Source: JAGLSB01 sp023135955
GTDB taxonomy: Bacteria; Bacteroidota; Bacteroidia; Bacteroidales; GCA-2748055
Direction of reading: 5' to 3'
DNA length: 64,000 nt
NCBI GenBank assembly: GCA_030673645.1
Contig: DAOVIO010000004.1
Coordinates: forward strand, 9,519 to 73,518
Under the pieces are notes generated by a model. The model did no database searches, was not told where the DNA came from, and saw only the letters and a list, made by a program, of their open reading frames with translations. The position numbers and the translations under genes are program-made. Within the stretch, counting starts at the first letter, position 1. Each line of letters begins with the position of its first letter. This document shows positions 33,246 through 40,938 of the stretch, in pieces.

Positions 33246-34406
33246 CTAATGATTATATGTTAACATTAATTGAAATCCTTGTCCTGAAAATAAATTGGTA
33301 TTATCTGCATTTGGCATTATATTGAATTTGTCCGGATTCCAATAGGCCATTAAATATAAACTAATTTTATCATATTGACGACCCCAATTCACAAATCTGT
33401 ACCACGACTCATCTCCCCAGGAATAATAAATTATTGCAGATAAGTTATCCATCATCCCAATTGGATAAGTCATATTTAAAGCGGTAAACTGAAAATGATC
33501 TGTAGTATTAAATATTTCATCCCGACTTCCTGCCCATGAGAAATGTTCTAACATTGTGGTAAGACCATTCCCTATTCCAAAGGTATAGTCGATACCTAAT
33601 GTAAGTTGATTTTCGTAGCTATATAAATTATTTTCAGTAATTGAATTTGATTTCATGGCATACTCAAACATAATACCGGGCCCTATATCCCATCTGCCAT
33701 CAAGTCCGATTTTTGTTTGTGGAAATTCTTCGGAAAAATACATTGAGCTCCCGTTTGACAGGCTAACCGAATCACCTCCTATTGTACGATGATGATAAGT
33801 AATCCCAAATTCCCCGTTGAATAATGGAAGCTGAATCCGGCCTCCCATTTCCGGGATTCTTTTATTTGATGGTAACATATCCCAGCCCCGCGGATCTTCA
33901 TTTCCATATAAAGCCCAAAGCCAAACATTGGCATTATTCAAAAAATAATAACGTGCTAATAAGGCGTTTACCCCATCGGTAAGTCCTAAGGGATCTCGGG
34001 GATCCATCTTGTCAAACCACATTAAAGGCCTTAACATATTTGCCGATCCAAAATTTATCTTTTGCAGACCGGCCCGTAATTCAAATTGCTCATTGCTAAA
34101 CCTGATCCATGAGCGATAAGGTTTTAAATCGCTATCACCTGTCCAGTTTTCATTCTGATAAGTTTTAACCCCATAAGCGTTTGCTGAAAATTCACCATCA
34201 ATTTTCCAGTCATTATTTCTATTGTATTCCAGCGACAATTCCGGTATATATCTCCCTCCCCACTGACTGGCAAAATCATTAGCAAAATTTAAATTTGTCC
34301 AGCCAATTGCCTGACCCTCAATAGTAGCAGAAACAGAATTCTCCTGCGAAAATAAATTCGAAGTAATTAACACAAAACACAATAATATTAAGACTATTTT
34401 CTTCAT
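33246..34406 (-). CDS. Outer-membrane beta-barrel protein linked to the ABC operon
   Basis: The protein has 386 residues. The signal peptide is MKKIVLILLCFVLITSNLFS. The mature part is a run of amphipathic strands with repeated aromatic girdles (LRAGLQKINFGSANMLRPLM, MDPRDPLGLTDGVNALLARY, WLWALYGNEDPRGWD), a pattern seen in porin-like, alginate-export-type barrels. It has about 16 candidate strands and ends LMLTYNH. It is placed directly between the TetR gene and the ATPase gene, so it is likely the outer-membrane part of the exported-lipid pathway or the target of the regulator. Confidence 0.75.
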   Translation of the reverse strand: MKKIVLILLCFVLITSNLFSQENSVSATIEGQAIGWTNLNFANDFASQWGGRYIPELSLEYNRNNDWKIDGEFSANAYGVKTYQNENWTGDSDLKPYRSWIRFSNEQFELRAGLQKINFGSANMLRPLMWFDKMDPRDPLGLTDGVNALLARYYFLNNANVWLWALYGNEDPRGWDMLPSNKRIPEMGGRIQLPLFNGEFGITYHHRTIGGDSVSLSNGSSMYFSEEFPQTKIGLDGRWDIGPGIMFEYAMKSNSITENNLYSYENQLTLGIDYTFGIGNGLTTMLEHFSWAGSRDEIFNTTDHFQFTALNMTYPIGMMDNLSAIIYYSWGDESWYRFVNWGRQYDKISLYLMAYWNPDKFNIMPNADNTNLFSGQGFQLMLTYNH

Positions 34407-34449
34407 TCTTTTTTCAATAATAAAACCAGAACCTGTCAGGAATCATATA

Positions 34450-35031
34450 CTACTTATCCCTTGATAATATCCCGTAAAAGAAAAATCTCATCATTTCAGC
34501 AATCATTTCGGCTGGATTCAAATAAAGTGAACAAAGTTTCTCATCTGTCGACATTTCATACATCTTATTAATATAATACATGATGAAATCAATTTTGATG
34601 TCACTTCGAATATATCCTTCAGATTGCGCCATCCGATAATCATTTTTAATCATCTGAATATTATCTGAAGTTACCCGGGCAAAATACTCCGTCAGCTCTG
34701 GAAATTCTCCCTTATATAAATCATTCAAAAATACCTGCGATATATCCTTTGCACGATCGATTTTAAATAAAATAGTTTTCTCGACTTTCTGTTCAAAATC
34801 GATTTCATTAGCCATAATATCCTGATAATCCTTGATCCCATCATCTATCACTGATTTAAGAATATAAACCGCAAGCTTCTCCTTATTTTTAAAATATTTA
34901 TAGAATGTTGCCCTGCTCACCTTGGCCTTCTCACAAATTTCTTCCACACTGACTTTCTTCAATCCAAACTTCCAGAATAGATCCTTCCCAGCTTTAACAA
35001 TATCCAGATATTTTTCGTTTACATCTTGCAT
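34450..35031 (-). CDS. TetR/AcrR-family transcriptional regulator
   Basis: The first ATG (35043) lies inside an inverted repeat, so the second at 35031 (MQDVNEKYLDIVKAGKDLFW) is preferred; 193 residues. The TetR helix-turn-helix is clear: KFGLKKVSVEEICEKAKVSR, ATFYKYFKNKEKLAVYILK. The C-terminal ligand domain (about 60-190) is not conserved enough to guess the inducer. The gene is the first of the minus-strand run that continues with the barrel and the ABC transporter, which it probably controls together with itself through the operator at 35038-35060. Confidence 0.87.
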   Translation of the reverse strand: MQDVNEKYLDIVKAGKDLFWKFGLKKVSVEEICEKAKVSRATFYKYFKNKEKLAVYILKSVIDDGIKDYQDIMANEIDFEQKVEKTILFKIDRAKDISQVFLNDLYKGEFPELTEYFARVTSDNIQMIKNDYRMAQSEGYIRSDIKIDFIMYYINKMYEMSTDEKLCSLYLNPAEMIAEMMRFFFYGILSRDK

Positions 35032-35037
35032 ACTATT

Positions 35038-35060
35038 GTACATTTTCTATTCAAATGTAC
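35038..35060. promoter_or_regulatory. Candidate TetR operator
   Basis: GTACATTT (35038-35045) and AAATGTAC (35053-35060) are perfect 8-base arms around a 7-base spacer, immediately upstream of the preferred tetR start codon. Size and position fit an autoregulatory TetR site. Confidence 0.6.
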
Positions 35061-35254
35061 GATGCCTGTATACCCATGTCAAGTTTTGTATGAGTTTTCT
35101 TATGAGAAATTATATACATATTTTACAAGAGATCGTTTTCTAAGACTCTATTTATGTGTTTTTGAGGCGTTTATGTGTATACAATTTTGATGTGAGCTGG
35201 TTTCGGCTTTTTTGAAGAAATGTGTTTGGTTTTGTGTTTCTAATCTAAAGTGGT

Positions 35255-35344
35255 TTAATTCCCCGATCCTCTGGGTCGGAAATAAATATGTTTGCAGAGC
35301 AAACTCCTTTTAATACCTCAATGGCTCTGCCTCGGGGTAATTTA
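35255..35344. repeat. 90-base palindromic element with internal hairpins
   Basis: The outer ends TTAATTCCCCGA and TCGGGGTAATT pair. Inside are GATCC-TCT-GGGTC, TTTGC-AGA-GCAAA and GCAGAGC...GGCTCTGC pairs. It is GC-richer than its surroundings and lacks a coding frame. It looks like a small non-autonomous repeat or a structured RNA. Confidence 0.5.
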
Positions 35345-35411
35345 TTGCCAGGGGAAGTTCTTGCTTTAAAACATGCCTGGGTAATGGGCTTTGTTAAAAT
35401 AATTTTTATTT

Positions 35412-35445
35412 TAGACCTCGGAGGTCTATAAACCTCCGAGGTCTA
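35412..35445. repeat. Palindromic repeat ACCTCGGAGGT, copy 1
   Basis: TAGACCTCGGAGGT (35412-35425) and its reverse complement (35432-35445) are separated by CTATAA. A closely related copy in the other orientation lies at 46405-46440. It is a two-copy dispersed hairpin family within this window. Confidence 0.8.
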
Positions 35446-35584
35446 TTAAAATTTTATCGCCCCCAAACACCAATGAAATAATTACTTTTAATTCAATTCT
35501 TAAAAACTTTAATGAGGATAAGTAACTAATAAAAGGGATAAAAACCATAATTGTTAGGGCGGTAATGATTTTAATTGTTTTCAT
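35426..35584 (-). CDS. Doubtful 52-residue membrane peptide
   Basis: An ATG at 35584 starts MKTIKIITALTIMVFIPFIS, a plausible membrane segment, and continues to a TAG inside the palindromic repeat at 35412-35445. The last eight residues (LIDLGGL and preceding) are read from the repeat, so the natural 3' end was probably replaced by it. There is no family or promoter. It may be a remnant or a chance frame. Confidence 0.25.
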   Translation of the reverse strand: MKTIKIITALTIMVFIPFISYLSSLKFLRIELKVIISLVFGGDKILIDLGGL

Positions 35585-35813
35585 GCTTGAAAATTAAAGA
35601 CTTTACCTGATAATAAAAAAATTGTCAATATATTCTCCATTAGCCCTATCGATTTATTTACGGGACGGAGTGTTCTTTTCAGGCTAACATGCTGTCTCTT
35701 TTTTCGTTCGACGAATATATATTTAAATATCTGAAATGTTTCTGAATGTGAATTGTCTAATACAGTGGAATAACTATTTTTTTTTTATATTCGCCTCCCT
35801 AATAAAATTAATT

Positions 35814-37961
35814 ATGTCTTTAAAATATGGTATTCTACTACTGTTGTCGTCATTTTCTCTTAAAAACATCAATGCCCAACCTGAAGTAAAAGCGGTTTTT
35901 ACTGATATCCCTATTACATTTGATGGAATTGTAAATGAAGAAATGTGGGAAAATACAGTGCCTGTCACCGATTTTATTCAAAGGGAACCCTACGCCGGTG
36001 AAAAAGTTTCTGAAAAAACTGAATTCTATTTCCGCTATGATAAAAACAATCTTTATATTGGCTTTCGTTGTTACCAGGATCCTGAAACTATTACCGCAAA
36101 AGAACTCGCTCGCGACGTAAGTCTGGCGCATGATGATAGGGTGCAATTTATTTTGGATACTTATAACAATGGAAGAACAGGTTATTGGTTTCAGGTCGGA
36201 CCAAGAGGATGTATCGGCGATGCTTTGGTGAGTGAGAACGGACGTGCATTTAATAAATCCTGGGACGGACTTTGGGATGGAAAGGCAAAGATTCATGAAA
36301 AAGGTTGGGATGCTGAAGTTATTATTCCTTTTAAAACACTTGGATTTATGGAAGGGGAGGAAACCTGGGGATTAAAACTGATACGGCATATCAAAACAAA
36401 ATCTGAATCGGCTTACTGGCCGATTACAAGTCTTGATGCCGAAAGGTTTCAGGTATCAGATGGAGGAAAATTAACAAATCTGAAGGGAATTAGTCAAGGA
36501 GTTGGCCTCGACATTGTTCCTTATCTGACCGGTGGTATTTCAAAAGCGGAAGGAGATTCCAAGTTTAATAAAGAGGCCGGGCTGGATGCTTTTTACCAGA
36601 TCACTCCATCTTTAAAAGCTGCTGTAACAGTAAACACCGATTTTGCCCAAACAGAAGTTGACGCAAGGCAAATTAATCTTACCAGATTCAATCTATTTTT
36701 TCCGGAAAAAAGAGACTTTTTCCTCGACGGATCCAATTATTTTGATTTTGGAATTAATGGCGACAGGAGCAATCCTCATGGTCAAAGATTGATTCCTTAC
36801 TTTTCCCGTACTATCGGCCTTGACTCAATCGGGAATCCAGTAGCAATAAAATATGGTGGTAAATTTACTGGAACAGCTGGAAACTGGAACATTGGAATGC
36901 TGCACATTAAAGATGACAATAAATGGGAAAACTCCGGCTATTCTATAACCCGGCTTTCCAGAAATATTGGAAAACAATCATCTATCGGATTCATTGGCAC
37001 TAATGGAAATACATTTTCTGAGCTTGGTAATTCTGTAGCAGGCCTTGATTTGAGACTCGCCACCTCAGAGTTTCATGGGGAAAAGACAATCGTTTACAAC
37101 CTATATGGATTAAAATCCTTTACCTCAGAAATTTCCGGGGATGATATTTCATTTGGAACAGAAATAAATTATCCAAACGACTTCCTTCAGTTCAGGTTAG
37201 GATATATGCAAATTGGAGAGAATTTTACTTCAGGACTAGGATTTGTTCCCAGAACAAATATTCGAAATAGCTATGGTGGTATAAGTTTGGGACCCAGGCC
37301 AAATAAATGGGGAATTATGCAGATCAAATCTGGAATAGATTTCTACTTTATTTCCGACTTACACAATGGCGGACTGCTATCATCTGAGACTGATTTTAAT
37401 TATTTTGAAATTGATTTCTTAAGTGGTGAAAAAATCAGCATGGGATCACATATGCAATTCGAGAACCTTGACGAAGACTTTAATATTTGGGGCGATTATT
37501 CAATCCCTGCAGATGAATATAATTTCTTGTGGCATGGAATTGAATTAGAAACTGCAAAATATCACAATTTTTGGGTTAGCACTACAATTGGGCATGGAGG
37601 TTTCTACAATGGCAAGCGTACTGACTGGACAGTTCAATCGGGTTATAAAATTATTGTTCCTTTATATATTGGTCTTGAATCTGATAGAAAATATGTTTCA
37701 TTACCTCAGGGGAATTTCACTACCCAAATATGGAGAATGAATCTTAATGTATTATTTTCTCCAAACTTAACCTGGTTTAATTTTGCACAATACGATAATG
37801 AATCGGAAACTATCGGATGGCAATCTCGTTTTCAATGGATAATCAAGCCGGGGAAAGAGATCTTTTTAGTATGGAATGCGCCCATTATAGATCCTCTCGA
37901 GCGCTTCAGTCCTGAAGTTTTTGATGCAGGTTTGAAAGTGAAATTTACGGTTAGGTTTTAA
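35814..37961 (+). CDS. CBM9-like domain plus DUF5916 outer-membrane protein
   Basis: The frame is open upstream, but the ATG at 35814 (MSLKYGILLLLSSFSLKNIN) supplies the signal peptide; 715 residues. Residues about 25-210 form a carbohydrate-binding family 9-like domain (FDGIVNEEMWENTVPVTDF, LYIGFRCYQDPETI, GWDAEVIIPFKTLGF). The remainder is the DUF5916 barrel with FAQTEVDARQINLTRFNLFF and PEKRDFFLDGSNYFDFG and a C-terminal Phe (KVKFTVRF). Such proteins are common Bacteroidetes outer-membrane components of unknown function, often near S9 peptidases as here. The stop codon lies in a 42-base palindrome. Confidence 0.85.
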   Translation: MSLKYGILLLLSSFSLKNINAQPEVKAVFTDIPITFDGIVNEEMWENTVPVTDFIQREPYAGEKVSEKTEFYFRYDKNNLYIGFRCYQDPETITAKELARDVSLAHDDRVQFILDTYNNGRTGYWFQVGPRGCIGDALVSENGRAFNKSWDGLWDGKAKIHEKGWDAEVIIPFKTLGFMEGEETWGLKLIRHIKTKSESAYWPITSLDAERFQVSDGGKLTNLKGISQGVGLDIVPYLTGGISKAEGDSKFNKEAGLDAFYQITPSLKAAVTVNTDFAQTEVDARQINLTRFNLFFPEKRDFFLDGSNYFDFGINGDRSNPHGQRLIPYFSRTIGLDSIGNPVAIKYGGKFTGTAGNWNIGMLHIKDDNKWENSGYSITRLSRNIGKQSSIGFIGTNGNTFSELGNSVAGLDLRLATSEFHGEKTIVYNLYGLKSFTSEISGDDISFGTEINYPNDFLQFRLGYMQIGENFTSGLGFVPRTNIRNSYGGISLGPRPNKWGIMQIKSGIDFYFISDLHNGGLLSSETDFNYFEIDFLSGEKISMGSHMQFENLDEDFNIWGDYSIPADEYNFLWHGIELETAKYHNFWVSTTIGHGGFYNGKRTDWTVQSGYKIIVPLYIGLESDRKYVSLPQGNFTTQIWRMNLNVLFSPNLTWFNFAQYDNESETIGWQSRFQWIIKPGKEIFLVWNAPIIDPLERFSPEVFDAGLKVKFTVRF

Positions 37962-38000
37962 ATTTGTAGGGACAAGGCATGCCTTGTCCCTACAAATTTA
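37959..38000. repeat. 42-base perfect palindrome at the DUF5916 stop codon
   Basis: The sequence reads the same on both strands from 37959 to 38000; the centre is GGACAAGGCATGCCTTGTCC. It begins at the TAA stop of the DUF5916 gene and lies between two plus-strand genes. It may end transcription of the first, but perfect symmetry without a loop is more typical of a mobile palindromic repeat. Confidence 0.85.
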
Positions 38001-38073
38001 TATCGTTTTTTATTTGCCATCTACGAAGGCAGGATAGTTCTAAATTTCTTATTTTTATATAAAATCTAAAATA

Positions 38074-40113
38074 ATGAAAAAAATAATTTTTATCATCGTC
38101 GTTTTCAGCAACTTTTGGCCTGCTTTTTCCTACAATAAGGATACAACATATTGGTCACCCGAATTCAGCATGGCATTTGAATTGCCTGGCCAGACAGTTA
38201 TTTCACATAATGGCAAATACATTGCCTATGTGGTTAGAGAAGCACTTACAGAGGGTGAAAAGTCTGAATATCTAAATCATATATGGCTTGCTGCCACTGA
38301 TGGATCTTTCAATTATCAATATACACAAGGCGACAAATCCTGTTCTTCTCCTCAATTTTCTCCTGATGGTGAATTTCTCAGCTTTACTTCATCCCGTGAT
38401 GATACAAGTCAGATTTATATAATGAGAATTTTGGGTGGTGAAGCAGAAAAAATTAGTGATGCTGAAAATGGAGTTGAAAGTTATAAATGGTCTGCCGACT
38501 CAAAGAAAATTGCTTTTACTATGACCGATCCTGAAACAGAGAAGGAAAAAACAGAGAAGGAAGAAAAGCGTGATATAATATTCACCGATAAGAACTTCAA
38601 AAATAATCATATATACACCCTAGATCTGGAAAAGTCTGAGTGTGGAAAAAGAAATACTATTCAAATTACATCTGGGGAATTTAGTGTGAATGGTTTCGAT
38701 TGGTCACCCGATGGTGCAAGTATCGTTTTCTCCCATCAACCTGAACCAACTATAAATTCCGGATTTATTGAATCTGATATTTCAATTGTGGCCTCCGATT
38801 CTGGAGCTATTGTTAGCCTTATTAAAAGGCCAGGCGTTGACAGCAATCCTAAATTTTCTCCCAACGGTAAAGTAATTGCTTATGAATCGAATGGTGGGAA
38901 ACCAGAGGCGGTTGGACTTACAGATATCTGGACAGTATCGGCTAATGGCGGAAAAACTCTAAGCTTACAGGAAACACCGAATAGGGATGCAAATCTGATA
39001 GGATGGTCACCGGACGCTAAAAGTATATATGTAAGTGAAGCTATTGGTACTTCCTCTCATCTTCTTTCTCTTGAAGTTAAGGGAGAATCGATTTCAATTG
39101 TTAGTTTGGGGAATATTGTTTATTCAGAAAGAAGCACAAAAACACTTTCGAACAGCTTAGGTACCAGAAGTAGATTCAGCATTAGTTCAAAAGTAGATGC
39201 AGCTGCTTTTATTTATGAAGATACAGAAACCTTACCACAAGTATTTTATTCAAATACTTTTCCATTCAATCAAAAACAAATTAGTCAACTTAACGAAAAT
39301 GTTGAGCTACCCGACATGGCGAAAACGGAACTAATTAGTTGGAAGTCGTCAGATGGTTTGGAAATTGAAGGATTGCTGACCTACCCTATGAATTATAAAG
39401 AAGGAGAAAAATACCCTGTAATTCTTAATGTTGATGGAGGTCCTGGAGGAGTATATCAACAAAGTTTTACAGGAAAACCATCTATATATTTATTGCAATA
39501 TTTTGCCGAAAATGGATATGCAATTATAAGACCCAATCCAAGAGGCAGCACCGGATATGGTAAAGAATTCAGATATGCAAATGTTCGCGATTGGGGATAT
39601 GGCGATTATGAAGATTTACTTTCAGGAGTAAATGCAGTAATTGAAATGGGTATTGCAGATGAAGATCAGCAGTACCTCATGGGTTGGAGTTATGGCGGAT
39701 ATATGACCGGTTTTATGGTAACCAAAACTGATCGTTTTAATGCTGCCAGTATGGGAGCCGGATTACCAAACCTTGTGAGTATGACTACCACAACAGATAT
39801 TCCAGAGTATCTTGTAGCACATATGGGAGGAAAAGAATTTTGGGAAGATTATGAGGCTTATGAAAAACATTCCGCCATTTACAGAATTAAGAATGTGAAA
39901 ACACCTACTCAGGTTATTCACGGACAAAATGATTTCAGAATACCTTTCACACAAGGACAGGAATTTTATGTTGCTTTAAAGAGATTGGGGGTTCCTACAG
40001 AAATGATTGTTCTTCCACGAACGCCTCACGGACCTAGGGAGCCTAAGTTACAGATGGCGGTTAGTCCGTTGATATTGGATTGGTTTCGTCGGTATGGGGA
40101 GATTCAGCCATAG
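38074..40113 (+). CDS. Secreted S9-family serine peptidase (acylaminoacyl-peptidase-like)
   Basis: The protein has 679 residues. The signal peptide is MKKIIFIIVVFSNFWPAFSY. A WD40-like/PD40 propeller follows (about 30-400, with SPDGEFLSFTSSRDDTSQIY and similar repeats). The hydrolase domain has NVDGGPGG as oxyanion region, the nucleophile motif GWSYGGYMTG (Ser539), GQNDFRIPFTQG (Asp) and PRTPHGPREP (His). It differs clearly from the other S9 enzyme at 23714-26119 (different hydrolase motifs), so the two are not recent duplicates. Its last codons (GEIQP-stop) form the first hairpin of the TTGGGAG array. Confidence 0.9.
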   Translation: MKKIIFIIVVFSNFWPAFSYNKDTTYWSPEFSMAFELPGQTVISHNGKYIAYVVREALTEGEKSEYLNHIWLAATDGSFNYQYTQGDKSCSSPQFSPDGEFLSFTSSRDDTSQIYIMRILGGEAEKISDAENGVESYKWSADSKKIAFTMTDPETEKEKTEKEEKRDIIFTDKNFKNNHIYTLDLEKSECGKRNTIQITSGEFSVNGFDWSPDGASIVFSHQPEPTINSGFIESDISIVASDSGAIVSLIKRPGVDSNPKFSPNGKVIAYESNGGKPEAVGLTDIWTVSANGGKTLSLQETPNRDANLIGWSPDAKSIYVSEAIGTSSHLLSLEVKGESISIVSLGNIVYSERSTKTLSNSLGTRSRFSISSKVDAAAFIYEDTETLPQVFYSNTFPFNQKQISQLNENVELPDMAKTELISWKSSDGLEIEGLLTYPMNYKEGEKYPVILNVDGGPGGVYQQSFTGKPSIYLLQYFAENGYAIIRPNPRGSTGYGKEFRYANVRDWGYGDYEDLLSGVNAVIEMGIADEDQQYLMGWSYGGYMTGFMVTKTDRFNAASMGAGLPNLVSMTTTTDIPEYLVAHMGGKEFWEDYEAYEKHSAIYRIKNVKTPTQVIHGQNDFRIPFTQGQEFYVALKRLGVPTEMIVLPRTPHGPREPKLQMAVSPLILDWFRRYGEIQP

Positions 40114-40345
40114 GCTGAATGGGAGACATCCCGATTTGCATCGGGATTGGGGAGGCGTTCCTGATGGAACTTGGGAGACCCAGCGGTAGCTGGTTGGGAG
40201 GCGTTACTGTCGGAATTTGGGAGGTTCAACCTGTGGTTGATTGGGAGGTGTTCCTACGGAACTTGGGAGGTACAGCCGTAGATGTTTGGGAGATATCTGG
40301 GAGGCTCCGGATTTGGGAGGGTAAATATGTGATTGGTTGGGGGAT
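40096..40345 (+). repeat. Array of about ten short hairpins separated by TTGGGAG(G/A), left arm
   Basis: Starting inside the S9 stop region, the plus strand alternates a GGGAG(G/A) spacer with small stems: ATTCAGCC-ATA-GGCTGAAT, ATCCCGAT-TTGC-ATCGGGAT, GTTCC-TGAT-GGAAC, CCAGC-GGTA-GCTGG, a decayed GTTAC/GGAAT unit, TCAACC-TGT-GGTTGA, GTTCC-TAC-GGAAC, then weaker units up to ATCTGG...CCGGAT. Period is 20-30 bases. The stems differ in sequence while the spacer is constant. A mirror-image array starts at 40935. A translated frame through it has no protein character. Confidence 0.85.
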
Positions 40346-40450
40346 GATTGAAAAATTGTTTATTCAGAATAAAAAAATCCAAAAAAACTTAATTTCTTGT
40401 GCGTTTTTTTGACGTTTTTTCCATTAAGAAGAGAATCAATATTTACTGTC

Positions 40451-40822
40451 GTGGAAAAATCAATTCGATCACACAAAGATCTGGATATTTGGAAAATATC
40501 AATATTAATGGTTAAAGAAACCTATCTTATAACTAAATCTTTTCCAGTCACAGAAAAATTTGGACTTACAAGTCAAATGCAACGATCAGCCGTATCTATA
40601 CCAAGTAATATTGCAGAAGGTGCGGCAAGAAAATCAACAAAAGAATATATAAACTTTCTTAGTATTGCCCTGGGATCTTTGTCTGAATTAGAAACTCAAT
40701 ACATCATAGCAAGTCAGTTGCAATATTGTGAGTTTTCCAAAACATCTGAGCAAGAATTTATTAATTTGAAAAAAATGATTCGAGCATTAATGAATAAGCT
40801 ATCAAACAAAATCAATAATTGA
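40451..40822 (+). CDS. Four-helix-bundle protein (23S rRNA intervening-sequence/S23 family)
   Basis: A TTG-initiated frame begins at 40397, but the GTG at 40451 (VEKSIRSHKDLDIWKISILM) fits the family start and gives 123 residues. Hallmarks are HKDLDIWK, FGLTSQMQRSAVSIPSNIAE, GAARKSTKEYINFLSIALGS and LSELETQYIIA. S23 proteins form pentameric helix bundles first seen inside insertions of 23S rRNA genes; relatives (Avd) bind nucleic acid in diversity-generating retroelements. Here the gene is not in rRNA but enclosed by two inward-reading hairpin arrays, lying between two convergent genes. It may bind or mobilise those arrays, which is inference. Confidence 0.87.
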   Translation: MEKSIRSHKDLDIWKISILMVKETYLITKSFPVTEKFGLTSQMQRSAVSIPSNIAEGAARKSTKEYINFLSIALGSLSELETQYIIASQLQYCEFSKTSEQEFINLKKMIRALMNKLSNKINN

Positions 40823-40833
40823 AATTCTCCCAA

Positions 40834-40938
40834 CCAACCACAAATTAGTCTCCCAAATCCAGTATTTCCCGGATATCTCCCAATCAACCTCAGGCTGAAC
40901 CTCCCCAGCAGCTACCGCTGTGCCTCCCGAACAACCAC
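40834..40938 (-). repeat. TTGGGAG hairpin array, right arm in opposite orientation
   Basis: Read on the minus strand from the end of the DUF2797 gene: CGGGAGG, CACAGC-GGTA-GCTGCTG, GGGAGG, TTCAGCCTGAGGTTGA, TTGGGAG, ATATCCGGGAAATACTGGAT, TTGGGAG, ACTAATTTGTGGTTGG, TTGGGAG. Several stems are cousins of left-arm stems (AGCGGTAGCT, TCAACC/GGTTGA, ATATC...GGAT). It enters the four-helix gene from the other side. Confidence 0.8.

Larger units (their letters stand above)
35061..35813. other. Gene-poor region with two palindromic repeats and a doubtful small frame
   Basis: This is a 750-base gap between the TetR gene and the DUF5916 gene. It holds the structured repeats at 35255-35344 and 35412-35445 and a small minus-strand frame at 35426-35584, described separately. 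The remaining sequence shows no coding pattern. The last 100 bases should hold the DUF5916 promoter, but no clear box was found. Confidence 0.4.

Noticed and set aside
23714..40113. The two S9 peptidases as a recent duplication
   Set aside because: Nucleophile motifs (GGSYGG versus GWSYGG), length and propeller sequence differ, so they are separate family members.
40096..40345. CRISPR array
   Set aside because: The constant element is only 7-8 bases, the variable parts are self-complementary stems instead of unique spacers, and no cas gene is present.
40119..40412. Plus-strand frame of 97 codons through the hairpin array (rich in Gly, Trp, Val)
   Set aside because: It only translates the TTGGGAG repeats, has no promoter or family and ends in A-rich DNA, so it is not a gene.
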